Of a DNA stretch of 30,161 bases, positions 8,858 to 17,562 are shown piece by piece (position 1 is the stretch's first letter; every line of letters starts with the position of its first letter). Below the pieces are notes generated by a model, which was not told the DNA's origin, did not search any database, and saw only the letters and a program-made list of their open reading frames with translations. This DNA is from Spirochaetota bacterium. GTDB lineage: Bacteria; Spirochaetota; UBA4802; UB4802. Made by a program: the position numbers and the translations under genes. The DNA is taken from the NCBI GenBank assembly GCA_029548025.1, contig JAKPOE010000189.1:1-30161 (forward strand). Reading direction: 5' to 3'.

Positions 8858-9232
8858 TAATTATCAAAAAAAATTACAGTAATAAAATATCAACCAATCC
8901 TAAATATTACATGGTATGTTGAAGTTCTGCAAATAAATATGTTGTACACTACTTTTTACATGTCACTAACAAGCCGCATTGAAGTAAATAGTTTTTACAA
9001 CTGTATGCTGAAAAGAATGATAGTGGCACGCCGATTAAAATATTGACAATTGATAGTTTTAAAATGTAAATAGTAATTGTTAATTACATGCATAACGATG
9101 CACACAAAAAAGTTCTTGAATATGGCATGTTAAAGTATAATAAATGTAAACCGTAATTATGATCTTCAACAATAGTTTACATACTATAACCATGGAGTGT
9201 AATTACACAATAATACACGATAGCAGGTGCAT

Positions 9233-10495
9233 ATGGATAAAAATACTATACGTACAGCTTCACAATTAGCTTTTACCATAACCAATACCATTATCAAACA
9301 CTTTGGAGCGCGTCCTTCATGCTCTGAACAGTCAAACAATGCTGCAAAAGTACTGCAGTTTATGTATTCAATACATTGTGATAGCTCTCAACTTGAAACA
9401 TTCACTACCCATCCCAGTGCGTTTTTAGGCTTCCTTACCCTGGTGCCATGGATTTATATAGCCTGCCTTATTTTTATTATTTTACACTGTTATATCATTG
9501 CTGCAGTTGGGTTTACCATTTCCATTATCATTGCTACATCACAATTCATTTTTTATAAAGGAACATTTGATTTTTTATATACACAAAAAGAGGGCACTAA
9601 CGCTATTGGTAGTATTGAACCGTCAAACGATGTACGCCAGCAGATTATAATCAGCGGACATCATGACAGTGCCTATGAATTCAGATACATGCGCACCACA
9701 CCGCGCCTGTACCGCATACGTGTTGCTTCCATTATACTTTCAATACTACTATCCTTTTTGCTTGGCTGGCTCATCGTTGTCAATGCGTACACCTTTGATT
9801 CCGCCACTGCACATACTGTTCTCCTAACCTTTCTTATAATTCTGGGCATTGCTAATATGCAGATGCTTTTTTTTAAAAGCAAACACGCAACTCCCGGAGC
9901 CGGAGACAACTTAATCGCAAGTACCATTACTGTAGCACTGGCAAACATTTTTGCAAACTATCGCCCCAACTATACCCGCATAATTTTTGCAAGCTTTGAT
10001 GCTGAGGAAAGCGGGCTCAAGGGCTCAAAAGCATTTGCCACCAGTCACAAACATGAAATTGGCAGCATGCCAACATTTCATTTCAACATGGACAGCCTCT
10101 ATAAGGTTGATTTAATACAATTTTTAACAAGCGATGTAAACGGCTTCGTTCCTCTTTCAAAAGAACTTGCAAGGCAATGTGTGGCGATAGCTCATGCTAT
10201 GGGCTACCCTGCCAAAACATTTGCCATGTACCCCGGAACAGGTGCAACCGATGCAGCACCTGTTGCACAAGCTGGCGCAATAGCAACAACGCTCATTGCA
10301 CTCCCAACGGAGGTTGAAAAACAACACAGCGTGTATCACACCATGGACGACACCACCAGCAATATACAGCCTGAAGTTGTTGAAGCAGCAATAGCAATTG
10401 CTGTGAAGCTTGTTCACTATATTGACAATGAAATACGCGGATACAGGTGGGGAAATCGCGCCAGACAGGACTCGAACCTGTGGCCCACGGCTTAG
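9233..10495 (+). CDS. Membrane-embedded M28-family zinc peptidase
   Basis: 420 aa from the ATG with AGGTG upstream (a GTG two codons earlier overlaps that site). Two hydrophobic segments lie at about 64-108. The M28 ligand set is complete in order: SGHHDSAYEF (His143, Asp145), GAGDNL (Asp225), FDAEESG (Glu258/Glu259), FNMDS (Asp287) and YHTMDD (His369). It is predicted to be an aminopeptidase-type co-catalytic zinc enzyme. Unusually, about 80 residues with two further membrane segments (about 163-215) are inserted between the first ligand pair and Asp225, where soluble family members have about 20. The reading frame has no stop until it has entered the tRNA-Arg gene on the other strand, so the last 13 residues are antisense tRNA sequence. 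Confidence 0.8.
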   Translation: MDKNTIRTASQLAFTITNTIIKHFGARPSCSEQSNNAAKVLQFMYSIHCDSSQLETFTTHPSAFLGFLTLVPWIYIACLIFIILHCYIIAAVGFTISIIIATSQFIFYKGTFDFLYTQKEGTNAIGSIEPSNDVRQQIIISGHHDSAYEFRYMRTTPRLYRIRVASIILSILLSFLLGWLIVVNAYTFDSATAHTVLLTFLIILGIANMQMLFFKSKHATPGAGDNLIASTITVALANIFANYRPNYTRIIFASFDAEESGLKGSKAFATSHKHEIGSMPTFHFNMDSLYKVDLIQFLTSDVNGFVPLSKELARQCVAIAHAMGYPAKTFAMYPGTGATDAAPVAQAGAIATTLIALPTEVEKQHSVYHTMDDTTSNIQPEVVEAAIAIAVKLVHYIDNEIRGYRWGNRARQDSNLWPTA

Positions 10496-10530
10496 AAGGC
10501 CGTTGCTCTATCCAGCTGAGCTACTGGCGC
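10458..10530 (-). tRNA. tRNA-Arg (anticodon TCT)
   Basis: Read on the minus strand the segment folds into a standard 73-nt cloverleaf. The acceptor stem is GCGCCAG/CTGGCGC, the D arm GCTC/GAGC, the anticodon arm ACGGC-CTTCTAA-GCCGT (anticodon TCT, for AGA codons), and the T arm ACAGG-TTCGAGT-CCTGT. The CCA tail is not encoded. Its 3' end overlaps the last 38 bases of the convergent M28 peptidase reading frame. It is probably co-transcribed with the tRNA-Pro 44 bp upstream. Confidence 0.97.
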
Positions 10531-10573
10531 ACATAGTAGTACATTATATATTCTTAGACTATATTTTAAAAAT

Positions 10574-10648
<75 letters not shown>

Positions 10649-10665
10649 GAATGACAGTAAAAAAA

Positions 10666-10693
10666 ATTATATCGCACACAACGATTTTGTCAA
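10666..10693 (-). promoter_or_regulatory. Consensus sigma70-type promoter of the tRNA-Pro/tRNA-Arg unit
   Basis: On the minus strand TTGACA (10688-10693) and TATAAT (10666-10671), both perfect, are separated by 16 bases. The predicted start is about ten bases before tRNA-Pro. This is the strongest-looking promoter in the window, as expected for stable RNA. Confidence 0.8.
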
Positions 10694-10726
10694 AGTAATA
10701 AATAGTATAGTTGTGTCAATATTTTT

Positions 10727-11533
10727 TTATTCCCCTTCTACGGGATAATCCTGCAAAACTTTTTTTAACAGTTCAATGTCATCCGTAATGATACCATCAA
10801 CCTCTATATCCAGCAGCCGTCGCATATCACGTTCGCTATTCACTGTCCACACATCAACCTGTATGCCCCTTTCATGCGCCATGCGTACCAGTGTACCATT
10901 TGCCAGATGTGAAGGTCCAATAAACTCCGGAATTTGCAACGCATCGCCGGAAAACTGTTTAAATAATCCTAACAATCCTGAACGGAATAAAAAATAAAAA
11001 CCTAGAACACCCCATAGCCCAAATGATGTTGCCATACCAGGTAAACGCTTGCGAATATATGCAAGGTTTTTTCCATGCTGCGAAGCCCCTACCACCCTGT
11101 GTTGAGCATTGTGCTTTTCAATCACATCACAAAATTTTTCAGCCAGCAGAATGTTGTTATCTTTCAGGTCAACATTAAACCGCTGATGAGGAAATGTCTC
11201 CAGCATCTCCTCAAGCGTCATTATGGTTATACCTTTCCCCCTGAATGGATAAGTTTCCCCATCCTGTGTAAAATTGTATCCAGCATCAAGCTGTTTAATC
11301 TGCAACAGGGGAAGCTCACCAATCTTTCCGTTACCATCTGTTATGTTCGATAGTTCCTCATCATGAGCTATCACCACATAACCATCCTTTGTTATGTGAG
11401 CATCTGTTTCAATGACATCAGCTCCCAGCTCTATTGCTTTTTCAAACGCCAATGCTGTGTTTTCGGGATATTCCCTTGAATTTCCCCTGTGAGCAAAGAT
11501 ACGAGCAGGTTTATCAAAAAAAGGTTTTCCCAT
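10727..11533 (-). CDS. Glycerophosphodiester phosphodiesterase (cytoplasmic type)
   Basis: 268 aa, no signal peptide. The GDPD barrel signature is intact: FAHRGNSREYPENT with His15-Arg16, IETDAHITKDG with Glu42 and Asp44, and AHDEEL with His57; QVDVWTVNSE and GIITDD close the domain. The enzyme hydrolyses glycerophosphodiesters (deacylated phospholipids) to glycerol-3-phosphate and an alcohol. The lack of a leader suggests a UgpQ-like intracellular role. GAGGG precedes the ATG. It stands alone; a TTGACA...TAAATA pair at 11937-11966 on the same strand could be a distant promoter. Confidence 0.9.
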   Translation of the reverse strand: MGKPFFDKPARIFAHRGNSREYPENTALAFEKAIELGADVIETDAHITKDGYVVIAHDEELSNITDGNGKIGELPLLQIKQLDAGYNFTQDGETYPFRGKGITIMTLEEMLETFPHQRFNVDLKDNNILLAEKFCDVIEKHNAQHRVVGASQHGKNLAYIRKRLPGMATSFGLWGVLGFYFLFRSGLLGLFKQFSGDALQIPEFIGPSHLANGTLVRMAHERGIQVDVWTVNSERDMRRLLDIEVDGIITDDIELLKKVLQDYPVEGE

Positions 11534-11646
11534 AATTGTTAACCCTCAATTTTTGCGACTTTGCATGTTATCCATGACCTTGATGCTGATACCTTCAGCC
11601 AGAATACACTGTTTGATACTCCTCAGAAAATAGTATTATTTAACCA

Positions 11647-11837
11647 TGTCATTCCGGGCCCGGTCCGAAATCTCTTTTACCACTACCGTCATTCCGAACA
11701 TTGTCCGGAATCCGAATAATTAACGTTAGATTCTGAAACCAGTTCGGGATATGATTCAAAATGACATGCCCATCCCACGGCGATACCCCTTAATTCAACT
11801 TCGCACGGCACAGGCGGCTTCGCCTCAGAATGACGAC
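11647..11837. repeat. Cluster of TCATTCCGG-type intergenic repeats
   Basis: Three degenerate copies of a short element lie in a row: TGTCATTCCGGGCCCGG from 11647, a pair of outward arms from GTCATTCCGAAC (11688) to TCAAAATGACAT (11766), and the half element CGCCTCAGAATGACG (ending near 11835). They match the elements at 27942-28104 in core sequence and look like small non-autonomous (REP/MITE-like) repeats. The rest of the 600-bp gap 11534-12129 holds no gene I can support. Confidence 0.6.
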
Positions 11838-12012
11838 AACAATCCATTTTCATCCCTTACAGGTGGAAATGAACCAGCCGTCGGCAACGCCTCAATAAAA
11901 TAATACTACAATTAATACTACAATCCCTGTTATTCATATTTACTGTATCTTTAAAAACCCTGTCAACATTTTTACTTACCAGACAGTAGCAAAAAAACAT
12001 ACAGTATTTTAC

Positions 12013-12040
12013 TTGATGAAAATAAAGTAATATGTATAAT
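12013..12040 (+). promoter_or_regulatory. Promoter for the GH43-like gene
   Basis: TTGATG (12013-12018), a 16-base spacer and a perfect TATAAT (12035-12040). Transcription would start near 12047, giving an 80-base leader before the ATG at 12130. Confidence 0.55.
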
Positions 12041-12129
12041 AAACTCATATTAATTTGAATTTTCAAACAAATAGATGAAGCATTTATGAATTGACATACA
12101 TAGAACATGGAGGTACAGGGGAGTATTGA

Positions 12130-12459
12130 ATGAAATATGGCAAAACAATCTTTATTATTATAGCAATACTATCAACCATTTTTATAATTGGTGAAATTGG
12201 TACTTACATCTATGTAGAAGCTCCCCTGTCTACAGATTTTTATTCATCAATCCCAAAAAAGGATGTGTATAAGCTTCAAAACCACTATGGCATTAAGGTT
12301 GTTACCGGTAACAACTGGATTCACTTAGGGTGGATTGCTAATCCCGATGAAGAATACTATACAATAGAACTTAAGAATGTTCATGGCACTGTTAAAAAAG
12401 TTGGAACGACACAATTTGGTTCATTTTTATTTCATGGTAAAGGAGCAACTTCCGGGTAA
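12130..12459 (+). CDS. GH43-like protein, 5' part of a frameshifted gene
   Basis: 109 codons before a stop. The start follows GGGGAG. Residues 7-30 are a single hydrophobic segment (signal anchor), then a short extracytoplasmic stretch. The frame ends at 12457-12459, but the -1 frame is open from 12441 straight into the next reading frame. A single-base loss between about 12441 and 12457 would explain the break: joined, the protein runs through the HGKG region into FRVIRINKKTKHH and on into the GH43-like domain, about 370 aa in all. No slippery heptamer is present, so programmed frameshifting is unlikely. Either the gene is a recent pseudogene or the assembly has an error here. Confidence 0.65.
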   Translation: MKYGKTIFIIIAILSTIFIIGEIGTYIYVEAPLSTDFYSSIPKKDVYKLQNHYGIKVVTGNNWIHLGWIANPDEEYYTIELKNVHGTVKKVGTTQFGSFLFHGKGATSG

Positions 12460-12536
12460 TAAGGATAAATAAAAAAACAAAGCATCATATAGAGCTTGGC
12501 AACATTCAGGTTTTTGCTTCCAGCACCAAGGATGGT

Positions 12537-13247
12537 ATGTGTGTTCCATTTATTACCGATAACTATCGCACACTATTCATTCCAGAACATTCCGGGTATT
12601 ATATAAATGATCATACTATATTTCAGGATGCATACGGCAATTGGCAGCTTATTGGAATTACCTCAAAAACTGACGGCAATCCTGATGCAGAAAAATATTT
12701 TGCCGTTGCTTCAAGTAAAACATTTCCACCCAATGATATAATGAAGGAAGAATCACCGGTTGCTGATGTTGGCGAATTAGCATGGGCACCGCATGTTATA
12801 AAACACAAAAACATCTACCATATGTTCTGGTCACCACACAAACTTCATCATATGACCTCAACCAATGGCATACGATGGGGTAATCATGACGTAATTATGG
12901 AAAAGCCGTATCATAAATTCTTCAGAGATTGCATGATACTACAGGTGGCTAAAGACCAGTGGTTGCTATACACCACTGCCCGTGGTACATTTTTTTCTCA
13001 GATTGATGTATATCAATCATTCAACCTAACCCAATGGCAATATATAAGGACTGCGCTGCAAAGTAGTTGGGGTAGTGAGCGCAATTCACCAGCATTGATT
13101 ACAACATTAAAAGCGCATGCACCCGAATGGATTTATGTTCCACAAACAAAACAATGGTACATAACAACCTGCGGATGGAAATGGGTTGCAACGCTTACAA
13201 ACGGTGAAGCTGCAATAGCACCGGTGTCATGGAAATGTAAAAAATAA
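12537..13247 (+). CDS. GH43-like five-bladed propeller glycosidase, 3' part of a frameshifted gene
   Basis: 236 aa from the first ATG, but this is internal; the same frame is open from 12441 and no ribosome site precedes the ATG. The sequence has the look of GH43/GH32 beta-propeller hydrolases: YYINDHTIFQD with the putative catalytic Asp, GELAWAPHVIKHKNIYHMFW and FRDCMIL. Its substrate would be an extracellular glycan, given the membrane anchor in the 5' fragment. The stop is 8 bp from the stop of the convergent 974-aa glycosidase-like gene. The family assignment is by motif only and is moderately sure. Confidence 0.6.
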   Translation: MCVPFITDNYRTLFIPEHSGYYINDHTIFQDAYGNWQLIGITSKTDGNPDAEKYFAVASSKTFPPNDIMKEESPVADVGELAWAPHVIKHKNIYHMFWSPHKLHHMTSTNGIRWGNHDVIMEKPYHKFFRDCMILQVAKDQWLLYTTARGTFFSQIDVYQSFNLTQWQYIRTALQSSWGSERNSPALITTLKAHAPEWIYVPQTKQWYITTCGWKWVATLTNGEAAIAPVSWKCKK

Positions 13248-13255
13248 AACACACT

Positions 13256-16180
13256 CTACCAGCGTAGCTGTGCAACAAGGCAGTGATATAAAATCTTAAG
13301 TTGCAGTGTTAACGGCAAATCAAGACTTTCTTTTACAGGCTTTGCCACAAATGTATATGTTACTGGAACTTTGTTTACATTGCCGTTATCATCATAAGCG
13401 CTAACTGCTGCAACATAGGTATTCCCTTCAACAAATGGTTTGCCATCCCAATTATTTTTTGCAAAGAACGAAGTATTGCTGGTTACACCAATTTTTTTTA
13501 ATGCATCCTTGTTGCCACAATAAATATTGTATCCTGCTGCGCCATCAACCTTTTCAAAGTTTATATATACTCCGCCATTATTATATAACGCCACCACTCC
13601 TTTTGGTGACTGCAGCTTTTGTTTTTGCTGAACCGGTGTCACTTCATTCATGGCTACAATAAATGGCTGATGAGCAAATGATTGCAGTTGAGCCTTTACA
13701 CTTTGCTGCAAAGCCCCCCTGCCATGAGCTATCGCCAAACTAAACCGTTGTGTTGTTCCACTATAGGTACATGCCCCTGAATGGTATTGATCCCCGTTAA
13801 GAATTGCTGATTTAAATCCCTGTCCATTACCCCATGTTGGCTGGAAGTATTGCCTGCCAAAAAAAGTACCAAACGGATTAAGGCTAACTGTAAAACCTTT
13901 AACCATCCCATAATCAATCTTCAGCGGACAAAAAGCAAAATTTGAAAGCACCTCATTATCCTTTGCCACTGCAATAAATTCTTTACTGTTGGTTACTGCA
14001 ACATAGCCGGCGGTAATGTGATTGTTCACATTGGCAAGCCGTAAATTTTCTTTTGAATGTTTAAAATAATCAATTTTGTAAGTATCCTCAACACCAAAAT
14101 AATTTTTCTTGATGACAGTAAACGGTATATCTTTTGTGGCTGTCATCGCTGCAAACAGCGGACAGGGTATAACCTGCTGCCACCGCTCATCATAGATGCG
14201 AGCAAGCGCCGGCATACCCGGTTTAAAGATAGTGGTGCGGGGAGTATCCGGATAGGTTATTGTACCCTCAACAAACAGCATGTCAATGTCATCAACAAGA
14301 TATATGGTATAGTCAAAATATCCCCTTGTTACATTTTCAGGCAGAGCTATCTCGCCACGCAGTGCCACTGCAGCCACCCCATTTTTGCCATCACTCAATA
14401 CTGAAGCGGTAATCTTTTCCGGGCGATAGTCCTGGCCATTGTAGGCAATCCATGGGATTAAACTCATTTTGTTAAGTATGGTACTGCCATGAGCCTCAAC
14501 GCCCTGAATAAATCCATTGTCAACCGTTACCGTTATGGTATTATTTTTTATCATGGTATCGGTAGCTTCAGCAGCATAGTGTTTTGTACCCGGTTGTGTG
14601 CGCACAATATGATAGACACCGCTATGGAGAGGTTGCCTGCCAATAAAGATTGTAGACACACCATTGCTGGAAAACATATTAACAGGGGTAAGCATATCTT
14701 TTGACTGCATGTAATAGGTATATCCCTGCGGTAACTCCATTGGCAGTTTAAAAACAAAGGGAGCAGTATCCTGCTGTAACAGCAGCAGTGATGTAACATA
14801 CTCATAACCATCGTTTGTGTTTATTGCCTGTTTTGCTATAATCCCTTTTGCACCTTTTTTTATATCAGCCACCACCGGTTTTGTTAATGATTCCATGGAA
14901 TGGGTGATTGTTTCAACGACGTGCTCTCTGTTTTTTGCCAAAAATGGTGTTGCCATACCAAAGTTTGTTGTTGAAAGCAATCGCATGCGTTTTTCAAACG
15001 ATCTTTTTAATGCTGTCGTTATATCTCCGGGTGCTGATTGTCCAATAAATGAATAATATGCCTCAGCCAATTTATGAATATTTCTGTCCTTTTCAACAGC
15101 AGTCCAGTAATCACTGCAATATTTTTTCTCTGCCCATGAAACATACCCATTAAAGCTTCCATCGGCCGTATCCTGCCCAAAGCTGATTTCTTTCACCGGT
15201 TTATGATTTTTTACATAATCACCTATTGTCGTAAACGTAACAAAATCCAGAGATGCAATATCGTCAATAAGCTGTGACAGGCCGCCCGTATTAGGGAGCC
15301 ATTTTAGATATGACGGCAGGTCATATCCATACCAGTACGAATCATCAGCATCGGCATTGATACATATCATAACGTCATTATTTATTGTTCCTCTCAACTG
15401 CTGATACCGTAACATATGCACCCAATTGTATATGCTAACATTTTCAATTAAGTCAGCCTGATTGTATGCGGGTATCACCATCATTTTTTCATGAGTATTT
15501 TTGTTATGATACATAAGCGGATTATGAGCTTCTTCAAGCGATAGTTCATCTACAAAAACTCTAAATGCATCAAATGGGATGCCACTATAGTATAAAACAA
15601 TTCCCTGCAAGCCCAGCTGTTTATAGAGCTCATAATTCCCGGATGTAGCCATCATCTCCTGAGGGCGAACAAAAGGTGAGTAGTCCTTAAATATATCTTT
15701 GACGCCACTTCTTCTGGAATTTGAAATAGCATATTTGACTGAATACATACATTCATCCTGTGTCATTGCTGATACCAGACCATTATTATACGACATCAGG
15801 ATTATTTCATCACCATGTTCCTTCACACGGCGTTTTATGTTTGCAATAATATCGGGAGCATACTGAGGCAAAATTTCTTCCAGTGTAAAAAGGTTTTCAA
15901 AATCCCATACACCTTTTACCGGAATCCCTTTTTTATTTTTTTCATCCAGCACTTCTATGATCTTTCGTATAACGCGTATATCTTTCCCAAATCCCGCCTC
16001 ATCATTGGTATCTATCCTGTATGAATGATACATGTTCACATGAAATCCCAGCGAAACATAGACGTTATGATTGGAGTGTTTGCCAATAGTCAAAAGTTTT
16101 GGAATAACCATATAACCACAGGCATAGACGAAGACAACCAGAAGTATGCCATAACAAACATACCGAATAATCTTTTTCAT
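13256..16180 (-). CDS. Large membrane-anchored GH38/GH57-like glycosidase with C-terminal FN3 domain
   Basis: 974 aa from the ATG after GGAGGA (upstream in-frame codons add 20 unlikely residues). Residues 5-30 are a hydrophobic anchor; the remainder should be periplasmic or exported. Residues about 35-400 resemble the (beta/alpha) barrel of GH38/GH57-type retaining hydrolases: VYVSLGFHVNMYHSYRID opens the barrel, ICINADADDSYWYG and the stretch near GYVSWAEKKY follow. The middle is beta-rich, as in mannosidase-type C-terminal domains. Residues about 850-940 (VVALYNNGGVYINFEKVDGA onward) look like a fibronectin type III fold. I recognise no exact family and catalytic residues cannot be assigned safely. 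The opposed GH43-like gene and the downstream HAD/GH18 genes suggest an envelope glycan cluster. Confidence 0.6.
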   Translation of the reverse strand: MKKIIRYVCYGILLVVFVYACGYMVIPKLLTIGKHSNHNVYVSLGFHVNMYHSYRIDTNDEAGFGKDIRVIRKIIEVLDEKNKKGIPVKGVWDFENLFTLEEILPQYAPDIIANIKRRVKEHGDEIILMSYNNGLVSAMTQDECMYSVKYAISNSRRSGVKDIFKDYSPFVRPQEMMATSGNYELYKQLGLQGIVLYYSGIPFDAFRVFVDELSLEEAHNPLMYHNKNTHEKMMVIPAYNQADLIENVSIYNWVHMLRYQQLRGTINNDVMICINADADDSYWYGYDLPSYLKWLPNTGGLSQLIDDIASLDFVTFTTIGDYVKNHKPVKEISFGQDTADGSFNGYVSWAEKKYCSDYWTAVEKDRNIHKLAEAYYSFIGQSAPGDITTALKRSFEKRMRLLSTTNFGMATPFLAKNREHVVETITHSMESLTKPVVADIKKGAKGIIAKQAINTNDGYEYVTSLLLLQQDTAPFVFKLPMELPQGYTYYMQSKDMLTPVNMFSSNGVSTIFIGRQPLHSGVYHIVRTQPGTKHYAAEATDTMIKNNTITVTVDNGFIQGVEAHGSTILNKMSLIPWIAYNGQDYRPEKITASVLSDGKNGVAAVALRGEIALPENVTRGYFDYTIYLVDDIDMLFVEGTITYPDTPRTTIFKPGMPALARIYDERWQQVIPCPLFAAMTATKDIPFTVIKKNYFGVEDTYKIDYFKHSKENLRLANVNNHITAGYVAVTNSKEFIAVAKDNEVLSNFAFCPLKIDYGMVKGFTVSLNPFGTFFGRQYFQPTWGNGQGFKSAILNGDQYHSGACTYSGTTQRFSLAIAHGRGALQQSVKAQLQSFAHQPFIVAMNEVTPVQQKQKLQSPKGVVALYNNGGVYINFEKVDGAAGYNIYCGNKDALKKIGVTSNTSFFAKNNWDGKPFVEGNTYVAAVSAYDDNGNVNKVPVTYTFVAKPVKESLDLPLTLQLKILYHCLVAQLRW

Positions 16181-16424
16181 ACTGTCCTCCACAATAAAAA
16201 TGATAGCATCTGAACCAACGCTAACATCGCTAACCTTCAATGCAGAAAGTTAAGTCATTCCCATTATTTATGATTTTTTCCATTTATTCATCACAATACC
16301 TGATGAATACCGTTACGCTCATACCTGCCATTCATACATCATAAGGATTATTGTAACATCATGCTATAAAAATACAACTAAAATAGTGAAAGTATTAATG
16401 TACACTAACCCGTTTAATTTTATA

Positions 16425-16453
16425 TTGATTTTAATGTTTAAACACACTACAAT
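16425..16453 (+). promoter_or_regulatory. Promoter for the HAD lipoprotein/GH18 pair
   Basis: TTGATT (16425-16430), 17-base spacer, TACAAT (16448-16453). It leaves a leader of about 170 bases before the ATG at 16632. The gap 16181-16631 also has to contain the promoter of the divergent glycosidase gene, which I could not place. Confidence 0.5.
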
Positions 16454-16631
16454 ATTCCGGGACAGTGTAAAATGGTCATTTCACAATGGCAAAATTATAT
16501 ACCATGCATCAGGTGTAATCCTATTATGGGCATAAACTATTGGTGTAAGGGGCTCTCATCCATTATTTACTGTACAATACAAACCTTTTTCAATGTGCCC
16601 ATGCTATAAAACGTTTTTAAAAGGATTAAAT

Positions 16632-17558
16632 ATGAAAAAACAACTAACAGTAATGACATTGTTTCATGTTCTTATTTTTTTCTTCAGCATATCCTGCAGC
16701 AGCAAAACTGAAAACCATGTAACACCTATTGTGCAAAATATTTTATACACAAAAACTGCCATAGAAGATTATTTGAAAAACAGAATAAACCAGCAATCGT
16801 CACCTATACTATTTGCCAGTTTCTGGGATTTTGACGGCACAATAATAAAAGGTGATTGTTCTGAAGGATTACAAGAAGAAAACAAACAAGTCTATAAAGG
16901 ACTGGTACAGGTAGCCATAGAAAATAATTTTTCAAAAAAATATAAAAATAATGAATACAATAAATTTTTACAACACTACGCATATCTTGAAACACACAAG
17001 GGACACAGCGATGCATATATATATCTGGCAACATTATTTACCGGGAGGGATATCCGCGATCTACAGCAATTATCGCAACACTATTTTTCACATACTCTTC
17101 GTTACTATTTTTTTGCATCATCAATAGCAATAATGAATCAACTTAAAGCACATGGAATCAAAATATACATTATTTCAGCAAGTCCTGACTATTTTGTAAA
17201 AGGTGCTGCATACTCATTAACCGTATCAGCAGACCACATCTATGGAATAAAAATTAAAACCAATAATGGAATAGCAACAGAACAGGTGATACCACCACTT
17301 ACCTATGCTGAAGGAAAAACAAAATTGCTAAAATCAATCATTGACAGATTAAAAAAAGAAAATAAAACAAATCATGTGTATGCAATAGCTGCGTTTGGCA
17401 ACAGCTATCATACCGACGGTAATTTTTTAAACTATGTTGCAACGCAAACACTCCCTGCTGGTAAACCGGTTAGCGTGATGATCAATGGGGGTAGCCCGCC
17501 CAAAAAATACCATGCATTATTTGAATGCGTCATACAAAATGATGTAATAGCAAAATAA
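16632..17558 (+). CDS. HAD-superfamily phosphatase-like lipoprotein
   Basis: 308 aa from the ATG after AAAAGGA; an upstream ATG would bury the signal peptide. A lipoprotein signal ends in FSISC (Cys22), so the protein should be lipidated on the periplasmic side. HAD motifs follow: FWDFDGT (Asp66, Asp68) as motif I, IYIISASPDYF with the motif II serine, GKTKLL with a candidate lysine, and GNSYHTDGNF where GDxxxD is usual, so one of the two late acidic residues is Asn. The overall layout is like phosphoserine-phosphatase-type HADs. It probably removes phosphate from an exported substrate. The GH18-like gene starts 4 bp downstream, so the two are coupled. Confidence 0.8.
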   Translation: MKKQLTVMTLFHVLIFFFSISCSSKTENHVTPIVQNILYTKTAIEDYLKNRINQQSSPILFASFWDFDGTIIKGDCSEGLQEENKQVYKGLVQVAIENNFSKKYKNNEYNKFLQHYAYLETHKGHSDAYIYLATLFTGRDIRDLQQLSQHYFSHTLRYYFFASSIAIMNQLKAHGIKIYIISASPDYFVKGAAYSLTVSADHIYGIKIKTNNGIATEQVIPPLTYAEGKTKLLKSIIDRLKKENKTNHVYAIAAFGNSYHTDGNFLNYVATQTLPAGKPVSVMINGGSPPKKYHALFECVIQNDVIAK

Positions 17559-17562
17559 CTTT

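Noticed and set aside
10676..10716. ACACAAC...GTTGTGT followed by T-rich sequence as a plus-strand terminator for the M28 gene
   Set aside because: The loop is 27 bases and the left arm lies within the tRNA promoter; the promoter explains the sequence better.
11857..12108. Minus-strand 83-codon open frame
   Set aside because: Cys/Phe-rich low-complexity translation, no ribosome site, and it overlaps the promoter of the GH43-like gene.
12441..12460. Programmed ribosomal frameshift in the GH43-like gene
   Set aside because: No slippery heptamer or downstream stimulatory structure is visible; a mutation or sequence error is simpler.
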